Shown here piece by piece: positions 5,502 to 12,944 of a stretch of DNA of 13,682 nt. Each line of letters begins with the position of its first letter. The stretch's first letter is position 1. A model generated the notes under the pieces. That model was not told the DNA's origin. It did no database searches and saw nothing but the letters and a program-made list of their open reading frames with translations. Origin of the DNA: JAIFWC01 sp035688135 (lineage in GTDB: Bacteria > Patescibacteriota > Saccharimonadia > Saccharimonadales > UBA10212); NCBI GenBank assembly GCA_035688135.1, contig DASSNG010000001.1:1-13682 (forward strand). The letters run 5' to 3'. The translations under genes were made by a program, and so were the position numbers.

Positions 5502-6812
5502 ATGGTGGGCTTTAATAAAAAAACAGTAAAAGATGTAAACCTGGAACATAAGCGCGTACTGCTGCGCGCCGATTATAATGTGCCGGTAAAAAACGGCCGG
5601 ATCTCTGACGACTACCGGTTAAAGCGCTCCGTAAAGACAATCCGCTACATCTGGGAGCAGTACCAATCCAGCATCGTTATAATTTCGCACCTGGGCCGTC
5701 CCGACGGCAAGCCCAACCGGGAATACAGCCTTAAGCCGGTAGCCGCGCGCCTTAGCCAGCTGCTGGATAAAAAAGTTTATTTCATATCGGACCTTACCGG
5801 CCAGGATGCCCGGACCGCCTGCGAGCATCTGCGGCCAGGGCAGATACTGATGTTGGAAAATGTCCGTTTTGACCCGCGCGAAGAGGAGAATGATAAGGGA
5901 TTCGCCAAAGAACTGGCCCGGATAAGCCAAGCCGACTACTTTGTCCAGGACGGATTCGGCGTGGTGCATCGGGCGCATGCTTCCACTGACGCCATAACCG
6001 GCTTCCTGCCGTCGGTGGCGGGGCTTCTGCTGGAGGACGAAATCACTAATATCGAAAGGGTAATCAAAGAGCCGGCCCGGCCGCTGGTGTCTGTGGTGGG
6101 GGGAGCCAAAATCAGCGACAAGATAGAAGTGCTGACGCGCCTGATAGAGATATCTGACTGCGTAGCGGTGGCGGGCGCCATGGCCAACGACTTCTTATTA
6201 GCCCAGGGCCATAAGGTTGGCAAAAGTATGGTCGAAAAAGACGCTCTTGATACGACCCGGCGCATTCTGCGGCAGGCCAAAGCCGAAGAGAAGAGACGCA
6301 ACTTCAACTTCCTGGTACCCGCTGACGCGGTAGTGTCGGGAAGGGCGGATGGACGGGCGCCGACCCGCATAGTCGACTTGTCAGCCGAAAATACCGCTGA
6401 TATCCTGTCCTACCCCAAGCGGCCTTCCCGGGGGACTTATACGGTTGGGAAAGATGAAATGATCCTGGATATCGGCCCTGCCAGCGCCGCCCAGATAGCC
6501 GGCGCCGTAAAAATGGCTGGAACGGTTATCTGGAACGGGACTTGCGGGGTAACCGAAACAAAGGGGATTGCCGGCGCCCACGATCCTTTCGCGCATGGTA
6601 CTCATACGGTCATGGAGGCGATGATAGGCCCCTCGAACCGCCATGCCAATAAGCCGTTCACCCTGGTCGGCGGCGGCGATACTGTGAGCTATGTGGAGCA
6701 GCAGAAGATGACCGGTGATTTCAGCTTCGTATCCACCGGTGGCGGCGCCTCCCTTGAGCTTATAAGCGGCCATAAGCTTCCCGGCGTAGAGGCTCTGGAA
6801 GATAAAAAATAA
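5502..6812 (+). CDS. pgk: Phosphoglycerate kinase
   Basis: It catalyses 1,3-bisphosphoglycerate + ADP to 3-phosphoglycerate + ATP in the cytoplasm, the first ATP-yielding step of lower glycolysis. 436 aa, somewhat longer than the usual 390-400. The N-domain has RADYNVP (22-28) and SHLGRP (62-67) for substrate binding. The nucleotide half has GGAKISDK (200-207), an ILDIGP segment, and the GGGDT nucleotide loop (390-394), followed by FVSTGGGASLELI near the C-terminus. The usual WNGPMG motif reads WNGTCG (344-349). Start: ATG 5502 or GTG 5505 fits the family N-terminus, but neither has a Shine-Dalgarno, and TTGACA at 5477-5482 puts a potential -10 over the start, so the 5' end is unsettled. tpiA follows 58 bp later in the same direction. 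Confidence 0.95.
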   Translation: MVGFNKKTVKDVNLEHKRVLLRADYNVPVKNGRISDDYRLKRSVKTIRYIWEQYQSSIVIISHLGRPDGKPNREYSLKPVAARLSQLLDKKVYFISDLTGQDARTACEHLRPGQILMLENVRFDPREEENDKGFAKELARISQADYFVQDGFGVVHRAHASTDAITGFLPSVAGLLLEDEITNIERVIKEPARPLVSVVGGAKISDKIEVLTRLIEISDCVAVAGAMANDFLLAQGHKVGKSMVEKDALDTTRRILRQAKAEEKRRNFNFLVPADAVVSGRADGRAPTRIVDLSAENTADILSYPKRPSRGTYTVGKDEMILDIGPASAAQIAGAVKMAGTVIWNGTCGVTETKGIAGAHDPFAHGTHTVMEAMIGPSNRHANKPFTLVGGGDTVSYVEQQKMTGDFSFVSTGGGASLELISGHKLPGVEALEDKK

Positions 6813-6842
6813 TTTCAGGTGGCAGTCCGTTTAATGTACAAT
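6813..6842 (+). promoter_or_regulatory. Possible internal promoter before tpiA
   Basis: TTTCAG (6813-6818) and TACAAT (6837-6842) are 18 bp apart in the short pgk-tpiA gap, with TG directly before the -10. It could add transcription of tpiA beyond read-through from pgk. No terminator is visible in the gap. Confidence 0.35.
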
Positions 6843-6870
6843 AAGCTTAAGCGTAAAGAGGGTGGAAACC

Positions 6871-7683
6871 TTGGGTAAGATACTCGTAGTAGGCAACTGG
6901 AAAATGCATATGAATGCCAGTCAGGCAAGCCTTCTGTTGCACAGGCTTCAGGAGCGTATTCCGATTTATAAGGACGTGGAAGTAGTGCTGGCGCCCAGCA
7001 TGCTGACGCTGCAGCCGCTTAGCGTACAGATAGACCGCCGCAAGTTCCGGCTGGCTGCCCAGAACGCTTATTTCGTGGATGAGGGCGCATTTACCGGAGA
7101 AGTCAGCTTTACGATGCTGCGCGAACTGGTCCATTACGTGATTATCGGGCACAGCGAGCGGCGGCGGATTTTTGGCGAAAGCCTGGATATGATAAAACAG
7201 AAGGTCGGCGCAGCTGTCCGTAACGATATCACTCCTATCCTTTGCGTAGGCGAGACCAAGACCGAGCGCGATGAAGGGGAGACCAAGCAGGTCCTTCACG
7301 ACCAGCTGTTAAGCGGCTTGGCCGACCTGACGCCAGCTGAAGTCGGCGATATGGTCATAGCTTACGAGCCGGTATGGGCGATAAGCGATGGTACTAATTT
7401 TGAGAATCACTTCGTAGCGAAGCCGCAGCAGGTAGCCGAAGCGGTTGATTATATACGCCGATATATAAAAGATGTATTTAACGATAAGGCCTCGCGCGAG
7501 GTAAGGATCCTATACGGCGGCAGCGCTGTCCCGGACATCGTGCACGGCTTTTTGGATGTCCCCGGCGTCGACGGCTTCTTAGTAGGAGGCGCCAGCCTTA
7601 ACTACCATACATTTTCGTCCATAGTGCAGGCCTGCCATAGCTGGCAGCGCGACGGGCACGAAGAAGAGGAAGAAGATGCCTGA
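6871..7683 (+). CDS. tpiA: Triosephosphate isomerase
   Basis: It interconverts dihydroxyacetone phosphate and glyceraldehyde 3-phosphate, adjoining pgk in glycolysis. I prefer the TTG at 6871: it gives the family-typical MGKILVVGNWKM start and has GAGGG (6858-6862) eight bases upstream. The in-frame GTG at 6862 lies inside that ribosome binding site. 270 aa, near the usual 250. Catalytic residues are present: Asn9 and Lys11 in NWKM, His94 in IIGHSERR, and Glu166 in AYEPVWAI. The phosphate-binding GGS is at 216-218, then LVGGASL. The mobile loop 6 is unusual: after Trp169-Ala-Ile the common GTGKTA is replaced by a longer SDGTNFENHFVAK stretch. An acidic tail (five Glu, one Asp) ends the protein. 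The last codons overlap the next gene by 8 nt. Confidence 0.95.
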   Translation: MGKILVVGNWKMHMNASQASLLLHRLQERIPIYKDVEVVLAPSMLTLQPLSVQIDRRKFRLAAQNAYFVDEGAFTGEVSFTMLRELVHYVIIGHSERRRIFGESLDMIKQKVGAAVRNDITPILCVGETKTERDEGETKQVLHDQLLSGLADLTPAEVGDMVIAYEPVWAISDGTNFENHFVAKPQQVAEAVDYIRRYIKDVFNDKASREVRILYGGSAVPDIVHGFLDVPGVDGFLVGGASLNYHTFSSIVQACHSWQRDGHEEEEEDA

Positions 7684-8857
7684 CGAGAACCGTGTTTTTG
7701 ATGTGACCCGTCCTAAGAATGTCAGCCCGTCGGCTACCAGCAAGCCGGTTATAGTCGGCCACCAGCCTGTGGTCTCGGACCCTATGGTCCGGGAAGAAAA
7801 ACCGGCCCCAACAAGGATTTCCATAAACGAATCGGCGGCGGATGGTCCCGGCAGCGAAATCCTCCCCGAAACGGCCGCTCCGGCCATAATTGAGCCGACC
7901 GTAAGCACCGTTCCGGAAACGCCGGAGGCTTTTACCCCGGATAACCGCTCTTCGCGTCCGATGCCCCAATACGATCCTATAGTCCCGGCGAATATTCCCG
8001 ATGACCAGGACTCCTCCATCCCAAGGCTGCCAAAGCTGGAACCCGAAGCTCATGAAACAGGCCGTCATATAGAGGGGCTCCATCTGGCTCCTGCCCGTAA
8101 GAAGAAGCGCTGGCCGCGGTACTTGTCGCTGGTCATCCTGCTGCTGATAGCTGTATATCTGGTTCTGGACTCCGGCCTTATAAATACCGGCATCAAACTG
8201 CCTTTCCACGTGTTCAAGCAAAAAAGCCAGCCCGCGGCGTCTTCGGCTGCTAGCTCGCAGGCTCCCAGCCAGGCCGCTAATACGCCGGCCGGGCCGTCTA
8301 TCCCCGACGGCTTTAAGGAATACCGTATCGCCGGGACTAACATTACTTTCGCCGCGCCTCTGGCCTGGGGCGACCCGACCTCCTTGACTGATCCCGGTTA
8401 TACCAAAAGAGGCGGCGCTGAACAGACGGATGGCACCTTTGCCTATCTGGTGAACTTCGCTACGAACAAAAACCTGCAGATAGCCGTGACCTCTAATAAG
8501 TACCTGCCGGCTAAGAGGACGCCCCTTTACTATGATTACCTGCAGTGGTGCACCGGTACCAGCGACGGCAAATTCTACCTGTCCACGCTTAACTTCAGCA
8601 CTGAGAATAGAATTGATACGCCTACTACCATCACCTGTGACCAAGGCCCGATTACAAGCACCCAGAAATTAGACGACACCACTATAGTCCAATCCAAAGC
8701 TACGGATTCCGCCAAGAAGGTCATAGGCGATATCTACATCAAGAACCTGACGGACCCTTCGCTGGTGGTGTTCCGCGTCAAGGACGCCTCCATGACGAAC
8801 GGCGACAACATCAAACAGCTGTTAAATACGGTGCAGGTCAGTTCCGCTTCGCAATAA
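7676..8857 (+). CDS. Single-pass membrane protein of unknown function, coupled to tpiA
   Basis: 393 aa, not recognised. The N-terminal 1-140 is Pro/Glu/Ser-rich and probably disordered. A basic ARKKKRWPR patch then precedes one membrane helix at about 149-170. By the positive-inside rule the long N-terminus is cytoplasmic. Outside the membrane, a Ser/Ala/Pro-rich linker (about 183-210) leads to a compact domain at about 212-393, starting IPDGFKEYRIAGTNITFAAP and containing two Cys; it resembles domains of other bacterial membrane-anchored proteins only in general form. ATG 7676 overlaps the tpiA stop by 8 nt (ATGCCTGA), and purine-rich sequence just upstream can serve as the ribosome binding site, so translation is likely coupled. 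No signal-peptidase site is evident. No function can be assigned. Confidence 0.85.
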   Translation: MPDENRVFDVTRPKNVSPSATSKPVIVGHQPVVSDPMVREEKPAPTRISINESAADGPGSEILPETAAPAIIEPTVSTVPETPEAFTPDNRSSRPMPQYDPIVPANIPDDQDSSIPRLPKLEPEAHETGRHIEGLHLAPARKKKRWPRYLSLVILLLIAVYLVLDSGLINTGIKLPFHVFKQKSQPAASSAASSQAPSQAANTPAGPSIPDGFKEYRIAGTNITFAAPLAWGDPTSLTDPGYTKRGGAEQTDGTFAYLVNFATNKNLQIAVTSNKYLPAKRTPLYYDYLQWCTGTSDGKFYLSTLNFSTENRIDTPTTITCDQGPITSTQKLDDTTIVQSKATDSAKKVIGDIYIKNLTDPSLVVFRVKDASMTNGDNIKQLLNTVQVSSASQ

Positions 8858-8873
8858 CGGGAACTTTCCGCTC

Positions 8874-8882
8874 TGCTAAAAT
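8874..8882 (+). promoter_or_regulatory. Extended -10 promoter of the helicase gene (apparently leaderless)
   Basis: TGC-TAAAAT (8874-8882) forms an extended -10. The normal 6-7 base gap to transcription start lands on the ATG at 8889, and no Shine-Dalgarno exists. This predicts an mRNA beginning at or next to its start codon. Confidence 0.5.
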
Positions 8883-8888
8883 TGTTAT

Positions 8889-11042
8889 ATGCCGACAGAG
8901 GGTTTTAAAGCGGGCGCCAGCCCGCAATTGCTGGAAGGTCTTAATGACGAGCAGAGACGGGCGGTGGAATGCACCGAAGGGCCTTTGCTGATTCTGGCCG
9001 GCGCCGGCAGCGGCAAAACCAAGACGCTTACGCACCGGATAGCCCACATCCTGTCCAGCAGCAGGGCTACTCCTTATAACATCCTGGCCGTCACTTTCAC
9101 CAATAAGGCCGCCGGCGAGATGCGCGAACGCGTAGCCGGCCTTCTGGGCCAGGCCGCGCAAAACCGCGACTTCATGCCCTTTATGGGGACATTCCATAGC
9201 ATCTGCGTCCGGCTCCTCCGCCAGGACGGAGAGCACAGCGGCATACCGCGCAATTTCGTCATATGGGACGAGGGTGACCGCCAGGCGGCCGTCAAACAGG
9301 CCTCCAGGCTGGCGGGGGTGGACGAGAAAAGTTTCCCGGCCCGTCTTATATCGTCTCTTATCAGCGGCGCTAAGAATGAGATGATAGGCCCGGCGGAATA
9401 CGCCGCCAGCGCCGAATACAGCCCGGCTACCAGGGCCGCGGCAAAGGTCTTCCCGCTATATGAAAAATCGCTCAGAGACGCTTCCGCTCTGGACTTCGAC
9501 GACCTTATCGGCCGCACCGTAACACTGCTGGCCCAGAATTTGGAAATCCGCCGGAAGTGGCAGAAGCAGTTCCGCTACGTAATGGTAGACGAATACCAGG
9601 ATACCAACGCCGCCCAGTATAAGCTGGTCAAGCTGCTGACGGGGGAGCATAAGAACATAGCCGTGGTGGGAGACGACTGGCAGAGCATCTATTCCTGGCG
9701 GGGCGCCGACTTCCGCAATATCCTGAACTTTGAAAAAGACTATCCTGGCTGCCAGGTAATCAAGCTGGAACAGAACTACCGCAGCACCAAGAATATCCTG
9801 GACGCGGCGCATAACGTCATCTCCAAGAACGGCACCAGAACCGATAAGAAACTGTGGACGGCGGAAGGAGCAGGCAGCCCCATCCAGGTCCTGCAGGTGA
9901 CGTCTGAGCGGGCCGAGGCTGAGACGATTGTCAGGCGCATACGCTCGGCTGTGGACATCCGGGCCAGACAATACAAGGATTTCGCCATCCTGTACCGCAC
10001 CAATGCCCAAAGCCGCGCGCTGGAAGAGGTCCTTGTGCATTACGGGCTGCCATACCGGATCGTCGGCGGCGTCCGGTTCTATGACCGTAAAGAAGTAAAG
10101 GACGTGATGGCTTACCTCAGGCTTATTTACCAGCCCGAGGACATAATCAGCTTTGAGCGCATAGTCAACGTTCCGGCCCGCGGTATAGGCGCCAGGTCGC
10201 TGCAGAATTTTCATGAATGGCGGGCGGCAAGCGGTTACAGCTTGCAGCAAGCCCTGTCGCGGGCAGGCGAATGCCAGGGAATCACTCCGAAAGCGCGGTC
10301 CGGTTTTATCGACCTGGCTGATATTGCCGCCTGCTTCAGGAACCAGGCTCAAGAGCTGCTCCCCGCCGCCCTGATTGACGGGCTGCTGCGCAGGCTTGAT
10401 TACCTGGCTTTTCTGCAGGACGGGACCCCGCAGGGAGAAGCCCGCATAGAGAACGTCAAGGAACTGCTGAGCGTTGCCGCCGAATACGCTGATTCCGGCC
10501 TGGACGGCTTTTTGGAAGAGGTTTCGCTGGTAAGCGACCTGGACAGCGCCGATCTGGGCAGCGACGCAGTGGTATTGATGACGCTGCATGCCGCCAAGGG
10601 GCTGGAGTTTCCGGTGGTATTCATCACCGGCCTGGAAGAAAGCATCCTGCCGCACAGCCGCGCGCTGTATGATCCCTCCGAGATGGAAGAAGAAAGGCGT
10701 CTGATGTATGTAGGTATGACCAGGGCCAAGCAGGAGCTTTACCTTACGTATGCCACCGAAAGGACGCTTTACGGCGGCCGCCAGCATAACCCCCCCAGCC
10801 GCTTCATATCCGATATCGGGCCCGCGGCGTCCCCGGAACCGGCCTATGGTTTTACTAACGGTTTCGCTGCCGACACGGAACCCCGCTACCTGCCGGAGCT
10901 GGAAGAAGGCGATGGCGTCAGGCATAAGCTATTCGGAGTCGGCACGGTTCTGGAGCTGCAGGGCGATAATGCCACCATCTACTTTAAGGGCAAGGGCACG
11001 AAGCGGCTTAATATAGCCTTCGCCCCCCTGGAAAAACTATAA
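8889..11042 (+). CDS. UvrD/PcrA/Rep-family superfamily 1 DNA helicase
   Basis: 717 aa, an ATP-driven 3'-5' DNA helicase for repair and replication-fork clearance, full length for the family. Motifs in order: Walker A GAGSGKT (38-44), motif Ia AVTFTNKAAGEM, Walker B VDEYQDTN (233-240), motif III VVGDDWQSIYSWRG (from 259; the family more often has DDDQSIYRFRG), motif IV LEQNYRST (from 293), motif V LMTLHAAKGLEFP (from 563) and motif VI VGMTRAK (608-614). The C-terminus (about 672-717) has the Tudor-like fold of PcrA/UvrD, GDGVRHKLFGVGTV to APLEKL, known in PcrA to contact RNA polymerase. The domain set fits PcrA best, but pcrA, uvrD and rep cannot be separated by eye. ATG 8889 gives the expected N-terminus and appears leaderless. 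The preceding gene ends 31 bp upstream, too close for much regulation. Confidence 0.95.
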   Translation: MPTEGFKAGASPQLLEGLNDEQRRAVECTEGPLLILAGAGSGKTKTLTHRIAHILSSSRATPYNILAVTFTNKAAGEMRERVAGLLGQAAQNRDFMPFMGTFHSICVRLLRQDGEHSGIPRNFVIWDEGDRQAAVKQASRLAGVDEKSFPARLISSLISGAKNEMIGPAEYAASAEYSPATRAAAKVFPLYEKSLRDASALDFDDLIGRTVTLLAQNLEIRRKWQKQFRYVMVDEYQDTNAAQYKLVKLLTGEHKNIAVVGDDWQSIYSWRGADFRNILNFEKDYPGCQVIKLEQNYRSTKNILDAAHNVISKNGTRTDKKLWTAEGAGSPIQVLQVTSERAEAETIVRRIRSAVDIRARQYKDFAILYRTNAQSRALEEVLVHYGLPYRIVGGVRFYDRKEVKDVMAYLRLIYQPEDIISFERIVNVPARGIGARSLQNFHEWRAASGYSLQQALSRAGECQGITPKARSGFIDLADIAACFRNQAQELLPAALIDGLLRRLDYLAFLQDGTPQGEARIENVKELLSVAAEYADSGLDGFLEEVSLVSDLDSADLGSDAVVLMTLHAAKGLEFPVVFITGLEESILPHSRALYDPSEMEEERRLMYVGMTRAKQELYLTYATERTLYGGRQHNPPSRFISDIGPAASPEPAYGFTNGFAADTEPRYLPELEEGDGVRHKLFGVGTVLELQGDNATIYFKGKGTKRLNIAFAPLEKL

Positions 11043-11063
11043 ATACTTAACATGTTAAGTATT
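11042..11063. repeat. 22-bp perfect palindrome between helicase and G5-protein genes
   Basis: AATACTTAACA (11042-11052) is followed directly by its exact reverse complement TGTTAAGTATT (11053-11063). Its first base is the last base of the helicase stop codon. It ends 32 bp before the -10 at 11096, just upstream of where a -35 box would lie. A gapless AT-rich dyad suits a dimeric repressor or activator better than a terminator, and no T-tract follows. Confidence 0.7.
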
Positions 11064-11092
11064 AACGCGAGCGGCTCCGCGGCCTTTAATTT

Positions 11093-11101
11093 TGGTATAA
11101 T
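11093..11101 (+). promoter_or_regulatory. Extended -10 promoter of the G5/Rpf-like gene
   Basis: TGG-TATAAT (11093-11101) is a consensus extended -10. No clear -35 is seen, as is typical for this promoter type. Predicted start near 11108 leaves an untranslated leader of about 40 nt without an obvious Shine-Dalgarno. Confidence 0.65.
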
Positions 11102-11147
11102 TAGGCTGTCTTAGCGCTGTTTTCAGGGCGGGCAGGCGCGGATTTTA

Positions 11148-12374
11148 ATGAGATTCATACCAGACTTTTTAACTAAACCTTTCCGGGCGGCGCATCACGC
11201 CGGCCGGCACCACATCCGTCAGAGGCCTTATATTCTGCCGTTATTCGGCCTTCTGCTTGGCGGCGCTATTGTGGCGCTGATGGTCTATGGCAAAAACGGC
11301 GGTTATACCTATCGTCCCAGCGACTCGCATGTCGTGTTCGTATTCGACAGCGGCAAAAAACAGACGATTGATACCAAGGCCCCGACTGTCGGCGAGCTTA
11401 TAAAGCGCCTGGACCTGCATTTAATCCCGCAAGACGTAGTCGAACCTTCGGCCGATACGCCGATAGTCGAAGATAATTTCAGGATTAACATATACCATGC
11501 CAGGCCGGTAACGATCGTGGACGGCGGGGTCAAATCCGTTACCCTTACCGCCCAAAAAAGCGCCCGGGTCGTAGCCCAGCAGGCCGGGCTGAAAGTCAAA
11601 CCAGAGGACATCGCCACTTTCTCGCAAGGCGATATCCGCGATAACATAATCGGCGAGCAGGTAATCGTATCCCGCGCTACGCCTATCAGTCTGAATCTCT
11701 ACGGGACGGAGGTGCCCTCTTATACCCAGGCCCATACCGTAGAACAGATGCTCAGTGAAAAGCATATCGTTTTGGATAACGGCGAGAAGGTGGACCCCGG
11801 AGTGAAAACGCCTATCACCCCCGGGATGCATGTATTTATCCTGGCCAAGGGCAGCCATGTGGAAACCAGCGAAGTCCCGATTGATTTTCCAATAAGCCGT
11901 GTGAATGACTTCAGCCTTAGCTTCGGCACGACTGTCGTACGCCAAAAAGGCGAGCCCGGCAAGCAGGCTATTACATATCTGATATCCGCTGAAAAGGACG
12001 GCTCCGCTACCCGCAAAGTCATCCAGCGGGCCATTATAGAATCACCGGTACCGCAGATAGAAGCCATTGGCGCCACCATCGATATAAACAGCGACAAGAC
12101 GGCCATCATGGCCCAGGCCGGGATATCTCCGGGCGATTACGCCTATGCCAATTTCATAGTCAGCCATGAATCCACCTGGCGGGTGACCGCCGCCAACCCC
12201 AGCGGCGCCTACGGGCTTTGCCAGGCTTTGCCTGGCGGCAAGATGGCCAGCGCCGGGTCTGATTGGCGGACCAATCCTATTACCCAGCTGCGATGGTGTT
12301 CCGGCTACGCCGCCCGGAGCTACGGCGGATGGGCGGGAGCTTATAACCATTGGCTTTCGTATCGTAGCTGGTAA
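11148..12374 (+). CDS. Membrane-anchored DUF348/G5 protein with Rpf-like muralytic domain
   Basis: 408 aa, a YabE/RpfB-type envelope protein. A basic start (1-26) precedes one membrane helix (about 27-48), an uncleaved anchor or signal. Three ubiquitin-like DUF348 modules follow at about 61-120, 121-180 and 181-236, then a G5 domain at about 237-308. The C-terminus (about 330-408) matches the Rpf / aggregation-promoting-factor fold: SHESTW with likely catalytic Glu341, then SGAYGLCQALPGGKM, a TNPITQLRW segment and WAGAYNHW. Cys358 and Cys384 could form a disulfide. By family knowledge, such domains cleave peptidoglycan and aid growth or resuscitation. It has its own extended -10 promoter behind a palindrome, and no strong Shine-Dalgarno. 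It sits one gene upstream of rsmA, echoing rpfB-ksgA order in actinobacteria and yabE near ksgA in Bacillus. Confidence 0.9.
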   Translation: MRFIPDFLTKPFRAAHHAGRHHIRQRPYILPLFGLLLGGAIVALMVYGKNGGYTYRPSDSHVVFVFDSGKKQTIDTKAPTVGELIKRLDLHLIPQDVVEPSADTPIVEDNFRINIYHARPVTIVDGGVKSVTLTAQKSARVVAQQAGLKVKPEDIATFSQGDIRDNIIGEQVIVSRATPISLNLYGTEVPSYTQAHTVEQMLSEKHIVLDNGEKVDPGVKTPITPGMHVFILAKGSHVETSEVPIDFPISRVNDFSLSFGTTVVRQKGEPGKQAITYLISAEKDGSATRKVIQRAIIESPVPQIEAIGATIDINSDKTAIMAQAGISPGDYAYANFIVSHESTWRVTAANPSGAYGLCQALPGGKMASAGSDWRTNPITQLRWCSGYAARSYGGWAGAYNHWLSYRSW

Positions 12375-12389
12375 AGATAGAATAATAAG

Positions 12390-12944
12390 GTGAATTTTAA
12401 AGTCCGCTACCTGCTGTTCGCTAACTACCTTAATTTATTCGCGTTCGCCTTCTTTACGCCGCTTTATGCCCTATTCGTGCTCAAGATAGGCGGCGACGCC
12501 AAAATGGTGGGGCTGACATCCGGCCTGGGCACCTACGCGGCGGCGCTAATGATCCTGTTTTTCGGGCGATGGGAAAACAGCCAGAAACACCAGGAAAAGC
12601 TGGTTATACTGGGTTTCTTCTGGCTGTCCGTCGGGGCTCTGGGCTATATGCTGATAGACCATGTATGGCAGCTGTTCGCCGTCCAGGTCTTTAATGCCAT
12701 CGGCACAGGCTTGCTGGTTCCGGCCCTGCGGACCACCTACGCCAAGCTGGAAGACAAGGGGCGTGAAACCCAGGAATGGGCATTCTGGGAAGGGGGGAAC
12801 CGGATCTTCGCGGCAACCGGGGCGATACTGGGCGGCTTTCTGCTTAGCGCCGCCGGCGGTTTCAAAGGCTTATTTGCGATTATCGCCGCCATACAGTTCA
12901 TGGGGGCCGTCGTATCCCTAAAACTGGTTAGAAATGGCGCCTGA
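12390..12944 (+). CDS. Six-helix MFS-like membrane protein (half-size)
   Basis: 184 aa. Hydrophobic segments at about 6-31, 38-59, 71-90, 92-112, 134-154 and 158-178 give six helices, half of a 12-helix major facilitator. The pattern resembles the N-terminal MFS half (YALFVLKIGG, then GLTSGLGTYAAAL), but the loop 2-3 signature GxxxDRxGRR reads GRWENSQKHQEK and lacks the conserved Asp-Arg. It may work as a homodimer or be a reduced transporter; the substrate is unknown. GTG 12390 is the most upstream start: it lies 15 bp after the G5 gene stop, in the same frame but separated by two stop codons, with only a weak ribosome binding site. The 3' end overlaps rsmA by 11 nt, so it belongs to the same operon. 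It looks intact rather than truncated, since the next gene starts in register with its end. Confidence 0.8.
   Translation: MNFKVRYLLFANYLNLFAFAFFTPLYALFVLKIGGDAKMVGLTSGLGTYAAALMILFFGRWENSQKHQEKLVILGFFWLSVGALGYMLIDHVWQLFAVQVFNAIGTGLLVPALRTTYAKLEDKGRETQEWAFWEGGNRIFAATGAILGGFLLSAAGGFKGLFAIIAAIQFMGAVVSLKLVRNGA

Noticed and set aside
6862..6864. GTG 6862 as the tpiA start
   Set aside because: It lies within the ribosome binding site of TTG 6871 and has no properly spaced site of its own; the shorter form matches the family N-terminus.
9456..10925. Long reverse-strand open frame of 489 codons inside the helicase gene
   Set aside because: The forward strand holds a complete helicase with all motifs; the reverse frame has no recognisable domain or start signal.
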